From the NCBI GenBank assembly GCA_016801885.1, contig CM028883.1, positions 27,137,143 through 27,201,142 of the forward strand: a stretch of 64,000 bases of DNA, written 5' to 3'. Under the pieces are notes generated by a model. That model was not told where the DNA came from and made no database searches. It saw only the letters and a list, made by a program, of their open reading frames with translations. This stretch comes from Toxotes chatareus (lineage: Eukaryota; Chordata; Actinopteri; Toxotidae). Positions 10,148-22,500 of this stretch are shown here, in pieces. The position numbers were made by a program, and so were the translations under genes. The first letter of the stretch is position 1; each line of letters starts with the position of its first letter.

Positions 10148-13100
10148 GTAAGTCTGTCACCTTTAGTGTGAACTTGTAATGAAACCGTTTGATCAACAGC
10201 AGTTTCAGCAGGGTCCGTAATTCTTCATTAAACAGGATGACACCACAGAGTTAGCTAACCTAGCTTGACAGCGATGCTGAAGTTAACTTCCGACTCGGGA
10301 GGAAAGTTAAGGGAAACATACTTTACAACATACCTATTGTTGCTAGACAATCTAGTTTAAGCCTCGGTGCGGTTTGCCGTCTCACTGCTTTTTTTTTCAG
10401 GTCTTGACAGGTCTGTGCGACGAGGCAGGATTTATGGTCATCGAGGTAACCTCAGGTTTAACTCTGGGTTTTCATGGTTAACAAGGTGGTTCGCTGCTTA
10501 CCGGGGTGTGTCACCGTGGTAAACTTATTTTTTGCACACCTAAACCGAGACCTGTACTACGAAGCACCTTCAACAGTTATGAGGCTTCCCTGAGCCTGAC
10601 ATCGGCTGTCCTGACTCACCTGTATTACGAAGCCGGCTATTAAATGGCACAGTAAACTCTGGATTATCGACCGGCTAACGAGCATGTGAAAGAGGAGCAG
10701 TTGTTAATTAAAATGAATCGAGGACTTAGTAATCATATGAGAAGAAACGGTGATAAACCAGACGAAACAGATCAGTTAACCATACTTCAGGCATGTCTTA
10801 AAGACATAAAGGCCTGGATGACCTGTAACTTTCTTCTTCTGAATTCAGACAAAACTGAGGTTATTTTGTTTGGTCCCAAACACCTCAGAAACAGTTTATC
10901 TAATCATATAGTTACTCTGGATGGCATTAATTTAGCCTCCAGTACGACTGTGAGGAACCTTGGAGTTATTTTTGATCAGGATCTGTCCTTTAACTCACAT
11001 ATAAAACAAGTCTCTAGGACCGCCTTCTTTCACCTGCGCAATATCAGTAAGATTAGGAACATTCTGTCGCAGAGTGATGCTGAAAATTAGTCCATGCTTT
11101 TGTTACTTCTAGGCTGGACTACTGTAATTCCCTATTATCAGGATGTCCAGTTAACTATCTAAAAAGCATCCAGCTGATCCAAAATGCTGCAGCGAGAGTA
11201 CTGACTGGAATTAGCAAGAGAGATCACATTACTCCTGTACTAACTTCTCTTCATTGGCTTCCTGTAAAATCCAGAATTGATTTTAAAATCCTTCTCCTTA
11301 CATATAAGGCCCTCAATGGCCAGGCTCCTTCATATCTCAAAGAGCTGATAGTACCATATCATCCTAACAGATTGCTTCGTTCCCAGAATGCAGGTTTGCT
11401 TATGGTTCCCAAAATCTCTAAAAAGTAGAATGGGAGGCCGAGCCTTTAGCTATCAGGCCCCTCTCCTATGGAACCAACTGCCAGTTTGGGTTCGGGAAGC
11501 AGACACCCTCTCTAATTTTAAAACGAAGCTTAAAACCTTCTTGTTTGATAAAGCTTATAATTAGTTGTAGTTACAGTCCTAGTTATTTATTAAACTTATA
11601 GTTAGTCACAATTATCTCTATAGACACTGTTACAGTTAAGGATATAGCCCTTAGTAGGGCTGGCTCAGGCAACTGAATCATCCCCTAGTTATGCTGCTAT
11701 AGGCCTAGGCTGCTGGGGACATCCCATGATTTACTGCGCACTTCTTCTTTTCTCTTTCTCTCCTCAGACCCACTCTCAAATCTATTAGCCTTTATTACAT
11801 GTCATTAACTCTGTGTCCTCTCTGTCCCGTAGTCCTGTGTTTGTTTCTCTCTGGTCTCTCTTTCTCTGTACCTTACTGCAGGTACCTCTGGCTCCGGAGC
11901 TGCATGTCCTATGGTCCTGGCTCCACCCACCTGCTGCTGTTTATTGTTTACAATGATCTATTTCTAACATGTTTAATGTTCCGTTCTGCTACAGATAAAT
12001 ATTTGATTAATATTCTTTGCAAACTGTAATGTAAATAATTACCAGTCATGACAGCTTTTTGCCTCTGTGCTCTGTTTCATAATTCTAATCTGCTGAGCAC
12101 ACATTATCCAATAACTGTTGACTAACTGTAATGTAAATACTGACCCACATTGTCTGTATTATGCTGCATGTCTTTCCCCCTCTCCTCCATTCCTAGCTGT
12201 CCTATCTTCCTCCTTTTCCTCCTTTCACCCAGCCCGCCATCGGCAGGAGGGTCCCCATCTGAGCCAGGTTCTGCTCAAGGTTTCTTCCTGTTAAAAGGGA
12301 GTTTTCCTTGCCACTGTCGCCTTAAGTGCTTGCTCTGGGGTCAGGCTCTGGGTCTCTGTAAAGCGCTTTGAGACAATTTTGATTGTGGAAGGCTGCAGAT
12401 TGAATTGAATTGACCTGCAGATAAATACGGTGATAGCGACATCCAAAGGTGATATTCACCAAAGTAAAATATAAACATCATCACATGAGTTGAAAAGAAA
12501 GCACTAGAAATAATTTTTAATCAATAAAGTCAGGATAAAGATAGACATATAAGTACAGGGATTATTATTTTATTTCATTATTTATTTAATGAAGTTTTTC
12601 ATTTTGTTGATCTCAGACCAAAGCCATTCAGCTGTGTTGTTCTGATTTAGCACTAAACATATGTCTTAAGCACAGATTTCAGTGTTTTTCGTGATGGTAC
12701 TGAAATCTTGTGAATGAAGTCTGTAAATAAGGCATGCTGTCATGAATGAAGCGACGATGGGACAGCATCTCCTACATGAACAGTGTCTGCTCGCACCTGG
12801 TCCCACACATCACAGCGTATTACTGCAGGCCTGGTAGATGGAACAAAAGAATTCATATTGATTTCACTGTCTTTGCAGAATAAGTTATTCTCATTTTTCT
12901 TCAGAAAGATTTTTTTTCTTGTTGCAGCGAGAACACGTTCCCACCCAGAATGTCTCATAAACGTGTTGCAATGTCACTTTCATACTCAGACTGTGACAAG
13001 TTGAGAGGAGTGAGAGTTGTGTTTCAGTCATAATTGACCTCTTCACAGCTTCACTGTGCAATTAATGTCTTTTCTATTATCTGACTGCTCTAAAATGTCA

Positions 13101-14614
13101 TGTTCATTTTCCTCACTGTTTATCCAAATAGTATAGATCAGCATTGAGCTGAAATACTGAACAAAATGTTGATGATTGATTCAGATTGTGTGTGTGTATG
13201 TGTGTTATGGTCAGGAACATGACACCAGAAACATCTGATGCTTTTCAGTGTTTTGTATCATTGTAAATTTCATATTTCTGACTTCTGATTATTTGACTTT
13301 ATAGTAGCTGTTCAGATAAGTTTGGAGACCATACCTTCCAGACTCTTAGCTAAGCTACGCCTTTACCTTCCCTTTCCTCCCACTTCCTTCCTTATATTTA
13401 TAGTGTGTTTGATTGTTCTCAATGGACGTAAATAAAGAGCCATGCTTTTTCTTTTATTACCAATTATTCTGTTTCTCTTTTTCATTTCTTTTACCGTTTT
13501 ATTTTATTCATTCTTTCACAGAATGAAAAGTCGCCTTTTGAAATGTTGTTTTTTTAATCAAAACAGGGACCGAAATGTTTGTACTGTAATGTGAAACACC
13601 CACCAGTCCAGTGTTCTTACTTGGAGGTTTTTATTGGTCGAATATGGAAGCTATCGTTGTCTGACATCAGTTTAGGAAGAAGAGCAGAGCTGCTGGAGCA
13701 GATGGAGGGCCGCAGAGAGCAGCTGAAGGTCCTGAGGAAGCAGCGGATGAAGGAGTCTGAGGCCGCTCGTCACAGGAATGCTGCGTTGCTGCAGGTAAGG
13801 ACAGAAGCCCCTGCACACCTGTGGTCCACCCAGTAGCTTATTTTATCTTTGGCTGATCAGAGTTCTCCTCTGGACTGTGTGGATGTCTACAGACTAGGGT
13901 TAATTGACATCTCCTTGACTGTGCTGTTAATCAAAAAAACCTTTGTCTTTCTTGTTTTGGTGTTTCACTGTGAAAACTGCGTTTTCAAATGCATCTGAAT
14001 TTGTGCTTTTTTGTAGAAGCCTCAGGAAAAGAGGAGAGAAATGTCATTGAACAACTCATCCAAACAAGTATTCAGACAAGAGTAATCTATGAAAGTAACC
14101 AGTGTAAAGCAATAAATCCATTTTTTTGCCATCAGTGCATGTCATTGAAAGGAAACAATGGCCACAGTGTGAACAGAAAAGAGTGTGTAAAAAAAGTAAA
14201 TAAAACAGCATTTGCTCTCTGTTTCTGCAGGAGTTACAGAAGATAGAGGATCGTCTCAGAGGGAGACATCTGCCACACCCAAATGTCCTGGCTCTGGAGG
14301 TAACAAGTGTTTGATTTACAGTGCCTATGTGCCTGTAGGAAGCTCTATTCAGACCTGACTGAAGATGGAGTCAGATGGTGGTGTCTCTCTGTTTTGTGAC
14401 CCAAACCAATAAGGCTGATATTGTTTCTTTCTTTCAGACAAGATACTGGTTGTCTGTGGAAGAGTCCATCCTAGACTGGGAAAACTTCCTCCTGGGTAAA
14501 GGCCCACACCCAACTGATGGTCCAGGACAGGCGCCCAGGAGAGCCAAACAGAAACCCAGCGCAGCTAAAGACCAGGGCCTGCCTCCTCGGCCAAAACCTA
14601 GGACTGCTAGATAG
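10119..14614 (+). CDS. cep15: Centrosomal protein 15 (C3orf14 orthologue), complete four-exon gene
   Basis: Orthologue of human C3orf14/CEP15, a small coiled-coil protein reported at the centrosome whose mechanism is poorly known. Four coding exons (10119-10147, 13671-13794, 14231-14299, 14438-14614) join in frame to 132 codons plus TAG; the human protein has 128 residues. The N-terminus MELLEKHEEI matches the human SKRHEEI segment across the first junction (AT|T). The middle is Arg/Glu/Leu-rich and predicted helical (about residues 12-65). The best match is the C-terminal block LETRYWLSVEES followed by WENFLLGKGPHP (about residues 74-100). The tail is Pro/Lys-rich and unlike the human tail. 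All introns are GT-AG. The start ATG has A at -3 and G at +4. Position between ptprg and fezf2 matches mammalian order. Intron 1 is enlarged by an L2-like insertion. Confidence 0.9.
10413..10755. repeat. Older interspersed repeat with repeated TACGAAGC motifs (Harbinger/MITE-like)
   Basis: The segment carries three related motifs: CTGTGCGACGAGGC at 10413, CTGTACTACGAAGC at 10552 and CTGTATTACGAAGC at 10620. With the GGTAACCTCAGGTTTAACTC block at 10445-10464 it resembles an abundant fish PIF/Harbinger-derived repeat. The family call is from memory. An L2-like LINE is inserted at its right side. It lies in cep15 intron 1. Confidence 0.45.
10756..12426 (+). mobile_element. 5'-truncated L2-like LINE in cep15 intron 1
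   Basis: Encodes the 3' half of a non-LTR reverse transcriptase: DIKAWMTCNFLLLNSDKTEV, then TVRNLGVIFDQDLSFNSHIK, then (after a frameshift near 11087) HAFVTSRLDYCNSLLSG and LTSLHWLPVKSRIDFK, then GGRAFSYQAPLLWNQLPV. The 3' tail has the sequence typical of fish L2 elements (AGCCAGGTTCTGCTCAAGG, then AAGCGCTTTGAGACAATTTT, then ATTGAATTGAATTGA near 12399-12413). At least two frame breaks disable it. It shares the transcription direction of cep15. A 9-bp direct repeat ACGGTGATA at 10747-10755 and 12427-12435 is a candidate target-site duplication. Confidence 0.85.
13671..13794 (+). CDS. cep15: cep15 coding exon 2
   Basis: 124 nt after acceptor GACATCAG and before donor CAG|GTAAGG. Encodes LGRRAELLEQMEGRREQLK and the following basic helix ending NAALLQ. 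An alternative acceptor four bases downstream (TTTAG) would break the frame from exon 1. Confidence 0.88.
14231..14299 (+). CDS. cep15: cep15 coding exon 3
   Basis: 69 nt, 23 codons, phase 0 at both ends, between TTTCTGCAG and GAG|GTAACA. Encodes ELQKIEDRL and ends NVLALE, the start of the conserved LETRYW block. Confidence 0.9.
14438..14614 (+). CDS. cep15: cep15 coding exon 4 with stop
   Basis: 177 nt after TTTCTTTCAG, 58 codons plus TAG. It holds the best conserved part of the family (TRYWLSVEES, WENFLLG) and a variable basic, proline-rich tail. Confidence 0.92.
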   Translation, partial: TRYWLSVEESILDWENFLLGKGPHPTDGPGQAPRRAKQKPSAAKDQGLPPRPKPRTAR

Positions 14615-15345
14615 GTGAGAGGTGATTTGTATGGCACTGTTGTAGCCTGAAGAATACCTTTGACAGTAAAGTCACATGATGCAAATAAGCACAAGTCAGG
14701 TGATTTTTGTCCCCACTTCAGAACAACATTGTGATGTGGATCAGACCCACGTCTGCAGTTGATCTGAATGGGTCCAGAGCTGAGCAGAGCTGGGTGCTGG
14801 TTAGAGGGCCCCCAGCTTTGATCAGCTGGTGTTTCTTTCGTGGTTGGACTTAATTCAGGGATATCAACATTTCAGTGTTATTTAACCAACTCACTGAAAA
14901 GCTGATCATGCAGGATTAACGTCATACCGTGTCCAGCCTGACAGTAACAGGAGCTTGAGTGTGCTGAGTTTCTGAAACCTGTGTCAGTGTTTGCAGTGTT
15001 GAGTAAAAACCACTAGAGGGAGCCAGTGTTCTAGATAAAAAGAAAAAGCTCACCGTGTGGAAGGCAGCACCTTTGGTTTAGAACATGTCCATACAATCAG
15101 CTTGTTACACTAAATAATTTCTGTTCATATTTAGAAACTACAAGCCACCTTGGTCCCTCAGTATGGCGACAGGCAGCGTCATGTTCAGTTCAGGTGACTG
15201 TTTCCTTTCTTCTAAACAGATGTTTTACCAACACTGAGAGAATCTAACAGGTATAAAATGTCAACATTTTGACATGAGCTCATTAATCTCTCCATCTTTG
15301 AAGGACAGTCGGGGCTCAACTACTAGTGTCAGGCTTTTTAACTTG

Positions 15346-15379
15346 ATTATTCATATTCATAAATATGAATATGAATAAT
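15346..15379. repeat. AT-rich perfect inverted repeat (15-bp arms, 4-nt loop)
   Basis: ATTATTCATATTCAT at 15346-15360 is the exact reverse complement of 15365-15379, with loop AAAT. It lies in the probable cep15 3' UTR. Confidence 0.9.
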
Positions 15380-15527
15380 ATTCATATTTATGTAACAATA
15401 TAATCACATCATTTCAACATGAAATTCTGTTCTCAGAAGAAGCCATTTTGTACAGATGCATTTAATTTTTTTCTGTTTTATATCTGTAAGCTGTAAATGT
15501 TAATACTCAAAGGAAATAAGGTCTTGA

Positions 15528-15533
15528 AATAAA
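15528..15533 (+). terminator. cep15: Candidate cep15 polyadenylation signal
   Basis: AATAAA about 910 nt after the cep15 stop, followed by T/GT-rich sequence. The stretch 14615-15527 has no other gene and is best read as the 3' UTR, unless an earlier unseen site is used. Confidence 0.45.
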
Positions 15534-15559
15534 TATAACTTTGGTGTATTAAAATGAGA

Positions 15560-16440
15560 ATCAGGCGTTGCACTGGTTAATTCTTCAGGCTCTGTGGAGC
15601 TCCAGCCGCAGGGAGCCCTGCACTCTGTGTTTACGGAGGCTTCGGCTTTGTCGGCTTCTGTATTTACCAGATGAGCCTATGCAGTATGACTGCTTCCGTT
15701 CATGGGGTTACAGGGGGTCACAGCAGCAATACAGCCCGCGTCTTATCTGGCTGATATCGCTGAAGTTGGTTGTGGATGTACAGAGCAGAGACGTGGGGTT
15801 CAGGGACAGGGGAATAATAAGAGGAGCATGTGGGGGGGGTCTTTATCCATTGCCAGGGTGGATGAAGACCCCCACCCCCTCACTTTTACCTCCTCTCTCC
15901 ACGCCAGCAGAGATGGCACCCCCTTGCTTTAACTCCTAATTGTCGGTGATCAGACCTGCGCAGGGCTGACGCGGAGTGGCGGCGTGACAAACGCAATCAT
16001 CCGGACAGCCGGGATTGAAGTGGCTGGTGGTTGGCAGCTGCCCAGGCTCCTCAGCTGGGGCCCCAGCACTGAAGGCCCTCAGGGGGGTCAACTAGCCACC
16101 AGCCACCACTGACTGACTGACTGGACCAGTCTGGACTGATAGGGGTTTGGGTGGTGGGGTGCTGGTTTAGAGCGGGACGGGGGGCAAGTGCTCTGAGGTC
16201 AAGGGCAGGATTTAAGGAAGAAAAGGGTGGGGGAAGCATTAGGGCTGCACGTCCAATCATGGGTGACAGGATCGGGTGGTGGGAGGATGAGGGCGGGGGC
16301 GGGGGCGGTGATGAAGATGCAGTGTAGCAAATTATCTAAAAGGGTTTTGAAGAGCACGATCTGGAGCCCTTCCAAATGACTAGACCTGTATTATATATTC
16401 TAATGGTCGAGGGCCCCGGGGTGCTGAAGCCTGAATCGCC
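15560..16440. other. G-rich intergenic DNA without a recognisable gene
   Basis: The open frames on both strands here match nothing I know. A G-rich tract at 16281-16305 has four G-runs with short loops, compatible with a G-quadruplex or SP/KLF-type sites. Confidence 0.4.
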
Positions 16441-16715
16441 GCTGTTGTCAGTGACCAAACCTCAACTCGCTCTGCCAGCCACCGATGACAACAATGACCC
16501 CTCAGACAGCAGCCCGGCTCTCCTCCAGCCCTCCTCAGTCTCTGGTGGCGTGGCATGAATCTGGAGCCATATGATTATGCAACGCGGTTCGGCTATTGAG
16601 AGCCCACTGAGAGCCCTGACAGATAATTGGCTGAGCCCAAAGCCGTGCAAATGGTTAAGTGTCGACTCCAGTTGATTGGATAATGGGTAATTGCACGCTG
16701 CATTTCATTCAGTGA
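16440..16715. promoter_or_regulatory. Candidate conserved non-coding element downstream of fezf2
   Basis: Unique-looking, balanced sequence with no coding frame or repeat. It contains a SOX-type core ACAATG at 16491-16496 and homeodomain-type TAATTG sites near 16624 and 16690. Regulatory function is inferred only from composition and position. Cross-species alignment would decide. Confidence 0.25.
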
Positions 16716-18850
16716 TATGCTGTGGGTGTAGCAGGGGCGAGTGAAGGGGAGGGAAAGAATGGAGGAGGGAAAATATTTTGGCGTGCTGCGTTTTTGCAGC
16801 CTGTTATTTCACACTTTGAGTCTGTTGCATTTGTTTGGATCACAGGTTCGTATCAACTGCTGATGCAATTTAAATTGCAAATGACATCATTTCATTGTTG
16901 TGCAGTTCCTTTTTTTTTTTTTTTTTTTTCATTTTCTCACTCAGTTTTTGACTCCACGTTTTCACAGATCTGAGCGGCGGCTGATGAGCGCTGTGCCTGG
17001 TGGCGCTGTTTGAGGCTTCCCTCTGACCCTGTGAGAGCTCGCGAGTCCCGAGTCTCTCCTTTGATCATGGCATGTCACCTCTACTTAACAGCCCGGGCTG
17101 CCAGCTCTTTGTCTTTTCCTTCACAGATGCCTTGACTGTTGTCATGTTGTCTCACATTAAAGAGAAGGCTTTCATGTCATACACTAAGAGGAAGCAGCAC
17201 TGGCCTTAAGGTAGCTCCTCATCGACTGCACAAGCTCGAGTGTAACATTTTCTTTTTCAACAGTCCATAACTTCACTTGTGTAACTGTAATCACACACCT
17301 CTCTGCTCTCTTATAGCTCCATCCAAAAGAAAATGCTTTTTTTTTTTTTTTTTTTTTTTCAAATTTCGTGCACTTAAACAGAACCAGCTTTCTGGAGCTA
17401 ATGCGAAAATTCTTCCCCGGCTGAACTTGAATATACTTGAGCTGCATTATTGCTCTTAGAGAAGCCCAGTGGGGGGATTGTGCTTGCTGAATTCCACTTC
17501 AGTCACTGTATTGATCGTGCTTCCATGGATGTCTTTCTGCCGTCGTCTGGTAAAGTCAGAAAGTGCGGCGCTATTCATATCAACTGACGGATTAAGTGGG
17601 CAGCTGAAAGGACACGTATGAATTTTGTGTTTGTGTACCGGCGCCTTTTGTTGATATTGATTCCGCCTTGGCATGGATCCACACATGGCACCAGCGTGTT
17701 GTGTTTCAATCTTAATTAAGTCCTTTATCACGCTCTAATGAGTTTACTGTCACACACACCAGTCAAAGCAAACACTTAAATTGGTTTCTTACTTAAGAGA
17801 AAGCACATGGGTAATCACTCTCTCTTCTGTTCAGGCGTTTCTGCTGCAGTGTAGTGTGGAAAAAAAAATCTTCGACTTTTAGTGGAGAAGGACACGGTCT
17901 AATATATCGCACTCATTTAGTCCCCGTGTTAAGCTGAAGAAGGTACAGTTAGAGCACAAGCTTATCTTTAAAAATACATTATATGTTGTGGCTACATATT
18001 TAGATATATAGATTCAGATATGCATAGATAAAGATATATGTAGATACATAGATATATGCACATTTTTGTGACAAAAATGGTATGGTCTATAGTGGGCTGT
18101 TTCATTGACAGGGGTTCAGGCTTTTGTTAGCTTAACCTGACTAAACCAAACCTAACATCAGGATCTTAGATTAATACTCTCACGAAAGAGGGTTGATCTC
18201 ATAAAAAAAGAGTTTTAAATTTATTTATTAAGAGATGAAAAAAAAAAGTTAAATTCAGCAAGGTCATCTCTCAACATTAAACTTTAGATCCATGTATCCA
18301 CAGGTTGAATTGTCTTAACTTTAACAAATTAGTTTTACGACTGTGCTCATGTTCCTCAGAATTCATTTAGCACGAAGTTTCATGGAAAAGATGTTCTTAA
18401 ACATGTTTTTATTGGTATTTGTGTTTGGTATTTGGTATTTCCCAGTGACTGCTTATCTTTCCCAGCTTGCAGTGCAGCCTCATGTGGGGTTTTTAGTTGA
18501 GTACGAGGGGGTCTTTTAATTGTGTGAGCCAGCAGAGTGGTTTGTCATTAACACGGTGGCCTAAAGTGAAGGAGGAGAGGACGTTTCCCAGCAGGGCCAG
18601 GTCAGGTCAAAAGGATTAACTGTAGCACCGGACATCCCCAAATCAACTGATCCTACCCAACAATGACTCACTGCTTTAATACCACTAGAAAAGAGCTGAG
18701 TGCAGCCGGAGCGTGATGGAGAAAATGGCTCATTGGTTTGCAACATCAGAGGATCACATTAAATTGCTTGTAATTAGCTGGACAAAGATTTACATATTTG
18801 AATAGACCCTGTTATGTGTGTGTTAATTTGTCTTGTTTGCAATGATGTGG
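16716..18850. other. Intergenic DNA, no gene seen
   Basis: AT-rich unique sequence with long T-runs near 16911-16929 and 17338-17359. No exon, RNA gene or recognisable transposon was found. Confidence 0.4.
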
Positions 18851-18854
18851 GAAT

Positions 18855-19520
18855 TGTGTTAGAATTTGTGGTTCCCATTTTCAGAAAGAGGCTCTGGAGG
18901 GTATGGTTCAGTTATCAGGGTACTGCTCAGCCTCCCTGGGAAAGTTTATGGCAGACGCTCCAACCGTATGTCCAGCCTCAGGTCCAGCAGGAGGATGGGA
19001 GGGGTGATGGGAGTTTCCTCATCCAGTCTACATGTGCTTTGTGGACTTTGAGGTGGCTTACAGCCATGTCTCTGTATAACTCATACCCCCCATACTCCTG
19101 TAGTATCAGAGTTGTTGCCACAAGCCGTCTGGTCCTTGTATAATCAGAGTTAGAGCTGTGTCTGTATTGTCGTGGGTGTTGGCCTCCGCCAGCTTTGTCT
19201 CGTGTCACCACTTTGCTTCTATTTGTGAGTTTCCAGGAATTCATGGGGGCTGGCAAAATTGCTTCTCTGCTCTTTGCAGATTATGTGCTTCTGTTGGTTT
19301 CATCAGACTTTGGCCGTGCTGAGGAGGGACCTGAAGCAGAAGGCAAAGCTTCCGATTTACGAGTCGATCTACATCCTCAAGACTTACCAACGGTTGTGAG
19401 CTTTGGGCGGTGGCTGAAAGAACGAATTCAGGAATACAGCTAAAATGAGTTCTCTCTGTAGGAAAGGCAGACCCAGAACTCATCTGGCCTGGGTTTGAAT
19501 TCCTACTATATCTGAAGTTA
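18855..19520 (+). mobile_element. Decayed Rex3/RTE-type LINE
   Basis: Pieces of an RTE-clade reverse transcriptase lie in all three frames: LLSLPGKVYGRR (about 18920-18955), a CFVDFEVAY-like catalytic block (about 19036-19062), KIASLLFADYVLLLVSS (about 19255-19305, where the YADD/FADD motif has become FADY), and GRPRTHLAW near the end. The conserved palm block between LPGKVY and CFVD is partly deleted. The element is a dead relic of the same family as the copy at 58.3-59.9 kb. Confidence 0.72.
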
Positions 19521-19959
19521 AATAAGAAAATAAGACAGTAAGACTGGGACTGTCGTGCTGGAAACTGCAAAATGGACGGATTATTTGCTGCAGGACAAAT
19601 TAAGTGATTTTATTGCACTTGCTCAGGCAACAAAAGTCTTCTCTGTGAACCTGCAGAGCCATTTTACCTGTGTGTCGAGAGACACTGAAGTCCCTCAGCT
19701 GGCTGTGGGGTCGCTCAGTATGCGAAGACCGTTTGTATTCTATAGAAAACACCACATAAATGATTTTAGATGCAAGTGAAAAACAAAATTAGAAACAGCA
19801 GAACCAGGTGGGGTCAGGCCTGCATCACCCTCCTCCTCCACCTAAGAAAGGATTGAGGAAGCCCCCCCCCCAACAGATTCAACCCTCAAGCTACTGACCA
19901 GATAGGCAAGAGGGGTGGACAGACAAACGGACGGATGGAGGTCAGAGAGCGGAGTCTGA

Positions 19960-20560
19960 CAGCAGATCAGCGATGAGATCTCCCTCCCTGCTCAATTCCC
20001 AGCAGCCCGCCACTTCCCCTCCCAGCCACAAAGCACCTTCTCCTGGCCCGTCGTGCCCTTGACATGCCAAGGCAGGCAGGCAAGGCACATCCCAGGGACA
20101 AGCTGCTCGCCACTGTCTTTAAGACGTTCTGATGAGGTTTTGGTGGTGAAAGGCTCGGGGTTGACTTTGTAAAAGAATCTCAATGAGGTGCGAGTGAATG
20201 CAGCCGCTCTTCCATTTTAATCTGTGTGTTTGGCAGCTTCTTGAGTGGCTCATTTCCATGCATCGCACCCTGAATTCCTTGAGTGCCCAGCCCGACACAT
20301 TCAGGGACTTTCTGCATGGACTTTTGAGCCAGATCACAGTTCATGACAGCATTTTCTTCACCGAGCGTAACGACAAACCTACTCTTCGCAAGACACGTAA
20401 CATAAATGTGTTTTTCAACAGAGCATCTCAGTATTTCTGAATTCCATTGTTGCCCCCTTCCATCCTCCATCCTTTCATTTAAAGCAGCCATAGAGCCAAA
20501 GAGCGGAGAGAAGCCACTGCTCATTAACCCCTCAGTACTTAACAATGAATCCTGGAAGGC
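19960..20560. promoter_or_regulatory. Candidate conserved non-coding element
   Basis: A block of balanced, non-repetitive sequence that is more GC-rich than its surroundings. Open frames on both strands lack any family signal. It sits about 4 kb downstream of the fezf2 stop. The regulatory role is inference only. Confidence 0.2.
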
Positions 20561-22500
20561 TCATTGTGCCAAATGGCCAGTTCCTCCCAAATGGAAAGCA
20601 GGGGGCTATCATACTCAAAGACCTAACACACATAACTATTACTGTTTTTCATTGGTCTTTAAAAAGCTTATTTTATTTAAATTTTATGCATCTGTAGGCG
20701 CACTGACATAAAACACCCCTCAAATCAAAATCTAGATTTACAGACCTTTCTCTTTAAGTCTGTCTTTAGCTCATTTTTACCGACATTTGTTTCCTAATAA
20801 TGCCATGTTTTTTAGATTCAGGCTGACCTGTCGGCCATCAGGTCAAAAGAATTACTCATTTTCCCCAACTGACATTATGTATGTAGGGTTTTAAAATAAA
20901 ATGCCCGTTGCATAGCCTTTAGGTAACGGTATTACATGTTGTGGGAACGTAGTCGGCTGGCTGTTGCACGCGGTGACACACAACTGTCACCCCCCGCCCT
21001 CTTCTAAAAAAAAAAAAAAAAAAAGCTGCATGTTGCGGGGGCATTTTAATTGGAATTTCATGTGGGCTAAACTGAGGGGAAACTGATGTAAGTTAACATT
21101 TGGTAGACTTAATTGGTCCTTTTCTCTCCCTCCTCCTCGATCGGGCACTTACGGGGCCGCCGCCGAAGCTTCCCCGCTAATCTCCCATTTACAATCAATT
21201 CAGAGCGCCAGACAAAAAGTCCGCCTCTCTCTTTTCTTCTCTTCCTGTCTCAAACGAGCTCCTTTGTGGTCCGTAAATTGCCTGAATCCCCCGGTTGATC
21301 CCCCGGTGGCGGAGGGAGTGAAAGAAAGATGTCCTCATGTTGTTGACAGCTGATTATGGCGCGCGCTCCCGCGCTCCCTCGCCATCGGAGAGGGGGGGGG
21401 GCTCCGCCTCTAATCTTATCCTCCGCGTGGGCGCGCCTTAATTAAAGCTCCAGTTCGTCAATTAACGTGTTTGTGGATGTTGAGGCGGTTGCTCAGATGT
21501 TGGAGAGGTGCAGCAGGAGGTGGGTGGGGGGGGAGTGCAGAGAAAAGGGCAACCTGCTTTGCCTTTAGGTTGTTTACTGCTCCGACATTGTTGTTCATGT
21601 CCCGCAGCCTGCAGGCTCTGGACTCATGTGTATAGGCTACACACACACACACAAACACACTGCTACTCTGCGCGCGCGCGTTCTCTGATTCACACCACAC
21701 ACATTGCTTTGGATAAAAGTAAAACATAGGCTTGGTGGTGAAACAGCAGCTTTATGGATCATCTGCTCCAGAGGAATGTGTGAAGAGGAGCAGGGCTGAG
21801 GTCGTGTCCATGGTTCTTTTTCTGCGAGTTCTGTGAAGTTGAGTTCGGACATCATTTTATTTATTTATTATTTATATTTATAATGGTTTTTTTTTTTTTT
21901 TTTTTGTATTCACTGTTCGTGAAATTGTTCGGAAGGCTATGAAACATCATGGAGCATTGCATAAAGAGATAGTGATAAACCTGTTCTTTTTAGATTTGAC
22001 ATTTTGTATTTCGTTTTCTTGGAGGATGTATGACACTTTTTTTTAAGAATTTAACAACTAAACAAATATTAATAAAAATGACAAAATACATTATTTAATC
22101 CCCCACACAAATCTTGATTCATGATGCGAAACAAAAAATAAAATAATATTAATTTGGCAAATATGTTAGACTTGACCAAACTCTGCAACAAAACCAAGAA
22201 GAAATCCAACTCCAGCCGGTTCATCTCATCACCTCTCATCCTCCATCCTGATCTCACTGTTACATCCATCAAGTGAAAACCGTGTATCTCCAATCTGCTG
22301 AATTTAACAGCCCTGATGCAGGTTTTTAATTTATTTTTATTAGACCAAGAGTCATTAGGCCTTTTATATTAACCACAGATGGAAATCTAAATCAAACTGA
22401 ATGTCAGTGGAGCTGCATTGACATGTGCTGATACCGAAAGTCAGAGTTATTTTCTTTTATTTGAACCGAATGTCAGTTTTTATTCAAGTTGACAGTTTGG
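20561..22500. other. Intergenic DNA with simple repeats
   Basis: Contains poly-A at 21007-21024, a purine/GC-rich CpG-bearing stretch at 21150-21440, a short CA tract near 21640-21660 beside GCGCGCGCG, and poly-T near 21887-21905. No gene was recognised. Confidence 0.4.
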
